Assembly (NCBI GenBank): GCA_022769845.1
Contig: JALEIO010000217.1
Location: forward strand, 1 to 6,888
Direction: 5' to 3'
Source of the DNA: Oscillospiraceae bacterium
GTDB lineage: Bacteria > Bacillota > Clostridia > UMGS1810
Length of the DNA stretch: 6,888 bases
Position 1 is the stretch's first letter. Each line of letters begins with the position of its first letter. Positions 5,429 through 6,888 of this stretch are shown one piece after another. The translations under genes and the position numbers were made by a program. Below the pieces are notes generated by a model that made no database searches, was not told the DNA's origin, and saw nothing but the letters and a program-made list of their open reading frames with translations.

Positions 5429-6568
5429 GTGAAAAAACTAATGATAATTTTAATTTTTACAATGCTTGTTTTTCCGAAAATATGCTTTGCCGATTCGGTC
5501 GTCGACTCGTTTTTTGAATCGGGCGCGGCAAATGTTTTTTCGGATGCGGCAAATAAAAGCGAGAATATCGAAAAGGTTTATGAGGACTTTGATTTTGCGC
5601 AAATTGCAAAAAAAATTGTAAATTCCGAAAATGTTTTCAATCCAAAACAAATTGTGACAAAAGGCGTAAAACTTTTTTTCGGCGAGGTGACCGAGAGCGC
5701 AAGGCTTTTGGTAATTTTAATTGCGCTTGCGATTGTCGGCGGAATAATTTCAAATCTGCAAAGCTCGTTTAATTCAAAATCCACTGCGGAAACAGCATTT
5801 TTTGCGTTTTACACAATGTATATCGGTATTCTTGCGGTGTCGTTTCACACATGCCTTGAAAGCGCACGTCAAACGGTAGAGCAACAAAGCGCGTTTTTGC
5901 AGGCGGCAACTCCGACATATATAAGTATGCTGATTGCAACGGGGCGCGCCGCGTCGGCAACGGCGGTAAAACCGATACTTTTGTATTTTATATCGCTTAT
6001 TTCCATTGTCGTAAAGGATTTTTTGATTCCGGCATCTTTTATGATTTTTATTATGTCGGTAATAAATAATTTGTCGGGAAAAATACACATAACAAAATTT
6101 GTAAACCTTTGCAGATTGGTTGTTACGCGCTCTCTTACTGTGATGATGACAATTTTCGTAACGCTTCTTACACTTGCGGGAATGGGGGCTCAAAGTGTGG
6201 ATAATCTTTCCACGCGCGCGGCAAAATATGCGGCACAAAATTTTGTTCCCGTTGTGGGAAACGTTTTGTCCAGCACAATCGACACGGTTTTTGCATCGGC
6301 GGCAGTGGTAAAAAATGCACTCGGCATTGCGGGAATTGTTGTAATTTCAATAATCTGCATATATCCGCTTTTAAAATTTGCGGCGCTGATTTTGATTTAC
6401 AAGCTTGCGGCATCAGTTATTGAGCCGATTGCCGACAAACGAATATCAAATGCCGTAAACGAAGCCGCAAACGGAATTTCTATGCTGTTTTCGTTTCTTG
6501 TATGTGTGACTGTTGTGTTTTCGCTTTCGGTTGCGGTGCTTGTGGAATTCGGCGCGGGGGTAGGATAA
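5429..6568 (+). CDS. spoIIIAE: Stage III sporulation protein AE, multi-pass membrane protein with signal peptide
   Basis: A 379-residue protein (B. subtilis SpoIIIAE is about 399), a large multi-pass member of the SpoIIIA channel complex in the mother-cell membrane. Starting at GTG 5429, residues 1-21 form a clear signal peptide: a KK start, a hydrophobic core, and a likely cleavage after CFA before DSVVDS. An extracytoplasmic stretch follows, then about six or seven hydrophobic segments from residue 90 on, including ARLLVILIALAIVGGIISNL, LLYFISLISIVVKDFLIP and GIAGIVVISIICIYPLLKF. The region AGMGAQSVDNLSTRAAKYA (about residues 251-269) and NFVPVVGNVLSSTIDTVFAS after it are highly typical of SpoIIIAE. 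The frame is open upstream to 5264, but that part is an arginine-rich shadow of spoIIIAD. The gene starts ten bases after spoIIIAD and overlaps spoIIIAF by one base (TAATG). Confidence 0.96.
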   Translation: MKKLMIILIFTMLVFPKICFADSVVDSFFESGAANVFSDAANKSENIEKVYEDFDFAQIAKKIVNSENVFNPKQIVTKGVKLFFGEVTESARLLVILIALAIVGGIISNLQSSFNSKSTAETAFFAFYTMYIGILAVSFHTCLESARQTVEQQSAFLQAATPTYISMLIATGRAASATAVKPILLYFISLISIVVKDFLIPASFMIFIMSVINNLSGKIHITKFVNLCRLVVTRSLTVMMTIFVTLLTLAGMGAQSVDNLSTRAAKYAAQNFVPVVGNVLSSTIDTVFASAAVVKNALGIAGIVVISIICIYPLLKFAALILIYKLAASVIEPIADKRISNAVNEAANGISMLFSFLVCVTVVFSLSVAVLVEFGAGVG

Positions 6569-6888
6569 TGGAATACATAAAAGCATATGTGTTAAGCGTT
6601 GCGGGAGTGATGATTGCAAGCACTCTTATAGAGGCGATTATGCCGGCAACTGCATTTAAAAAATATATAAAAACCGCTCTCGGACTTGTAATTCTGATAA
6701 CGCTTGCAAAGCCCGTTTTAAAATTGTCGGATTTTGATAAGCTTATGGAAAAATACATATCGTTTGAAAATACAGTTGATTTTTCGGATAAGCAAGCCTT
6801 TGCCGAGGAGCAAACCGATAAAATTATTAAAGCAGAATTTGAAAAAAATCTTTGCAAAACCATAAAGGATGATGTTAAAAACAATCTT
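6568..6888 (+). CDS. spoIIIAF: Stage III sporulation protein AF (3' truncated by window edge)
   Basis: The first 107 codons of spoIIIAF (about 206 residues in B. subtilis), still open at the right edge. The protein begins MEYIKAYVLSVAGVMIASTL, giving a first membrane helix (about residues 7-25), followed by a second at about 36-52 (TALGLVILITLAKPVLKL). A charged soluble part starts near residue 54, where the family's ring-forming domain (related to EscJ/FliF ring-building folds) would follow outside the window. Placement after spoIIIAE with TAATG stop-start overlap confirms identity and suggests translational coupling; GGGGG seven bases before the ATG may serve as a weak SD. spoIIIAG and spoIIIAH are expected next but cannot be seen. 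Confidence 0.92.
   Translation, partial: MEYIKAYVLSVAGVMIASTLIEAIMPATAFKKYIKTALGLVILITLAKPVLKLSDFDKLMEKYISFENTVDFSDKQAFAEEQTDKIIKAEFEKNLCKTIKDDVKNNL

Noticed and set aside
5774..6238. 154-codon minus-strand frame opposite spoIIIAE, rich in Arg, Cys and Lys.
   Set aside because: It lies entirely antisense to a clearly conserved gene, has skewed composition and shows no recognisable domain.
6480..6884. 134-codon minus-strand frame opposite the spoIIIAE/AF junction.
   Set aside because: Both plus-strand genes are recognised family members, and the antisense frame has no domain.

Overview
The window reads as chromosomal DNA of an endospore-forming Firmicute, most likely a clostridium. The evidence is an AT-rich sequence with purine-rich GGAGG ribosome binding sites, a SigH (Spo0H) sporulation sigma factor very close to the Bacillus/Clostridium family, and the complete start of a spoIIIA operon in the canonical order AA-AB-AC-AD-AE-AF. 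Genus and species cannot be told from this sequence.

Layout. (1) 2-553, plus strand: C-terminal part of an ABC exporter, cut by the left edge, followed by a strong intrinsic terminator at 569-611. (2) 612-2132, plus: a SpoVB-family MOP lipid/polysaccharide flippase whose Shine-Dalgarno (SD) sequence lies inside the right arm of that terminator. (3) 2176-2197: a hairpin terminator between convergent genes, serving the minus-strand pair. (4) 2216-2491, minus: a 91-residue protein with four CxxC zinc knuckles. (5) 2589-3218, minus: sigH, with a near-consensus sigma-A promoter at 3253-3281. (6) 3219-3396: a 178-base divergent control region. (7) 3397-6888, plus: spoIIIAA, AB, AC, AD, AE and the first 107 codons of spoIIIAF, which runs off the right edge. 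The genes overlap or are 2-18 bases apart, so they form one operon. No gap between genes exceeds 200 bases.

How the genes fit together. SigH acts at the onset of sporulation in the predivisional cell. SpoVB belongs to a flippase family used in spore cortex synthesis. The SpoIIIA proteins build the mother-cell half of the SpoIIIA-SpoIIQ channel between mother cell and forespore. The window therefore gathers early, channel and probably cortex sporulation functions. The adjacency of sigH to spoIIIA is unlike B. subtilis and is the most notable layout feature.

Several start sites were reset from the longest reading frame using SD sequences and family lengths: sigH ATG at 3218, spoIIIAA TTG at 3397, spoIIIAB ATG at 4304 and spoIIIAE GTG at 5429. 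No mobile element, CRISPR array, tRNA or rRNA is visible. The genes are known types; what deserves a second look is the regulatory architecture, the synteny and the unnamed zinc-ribbon protein.
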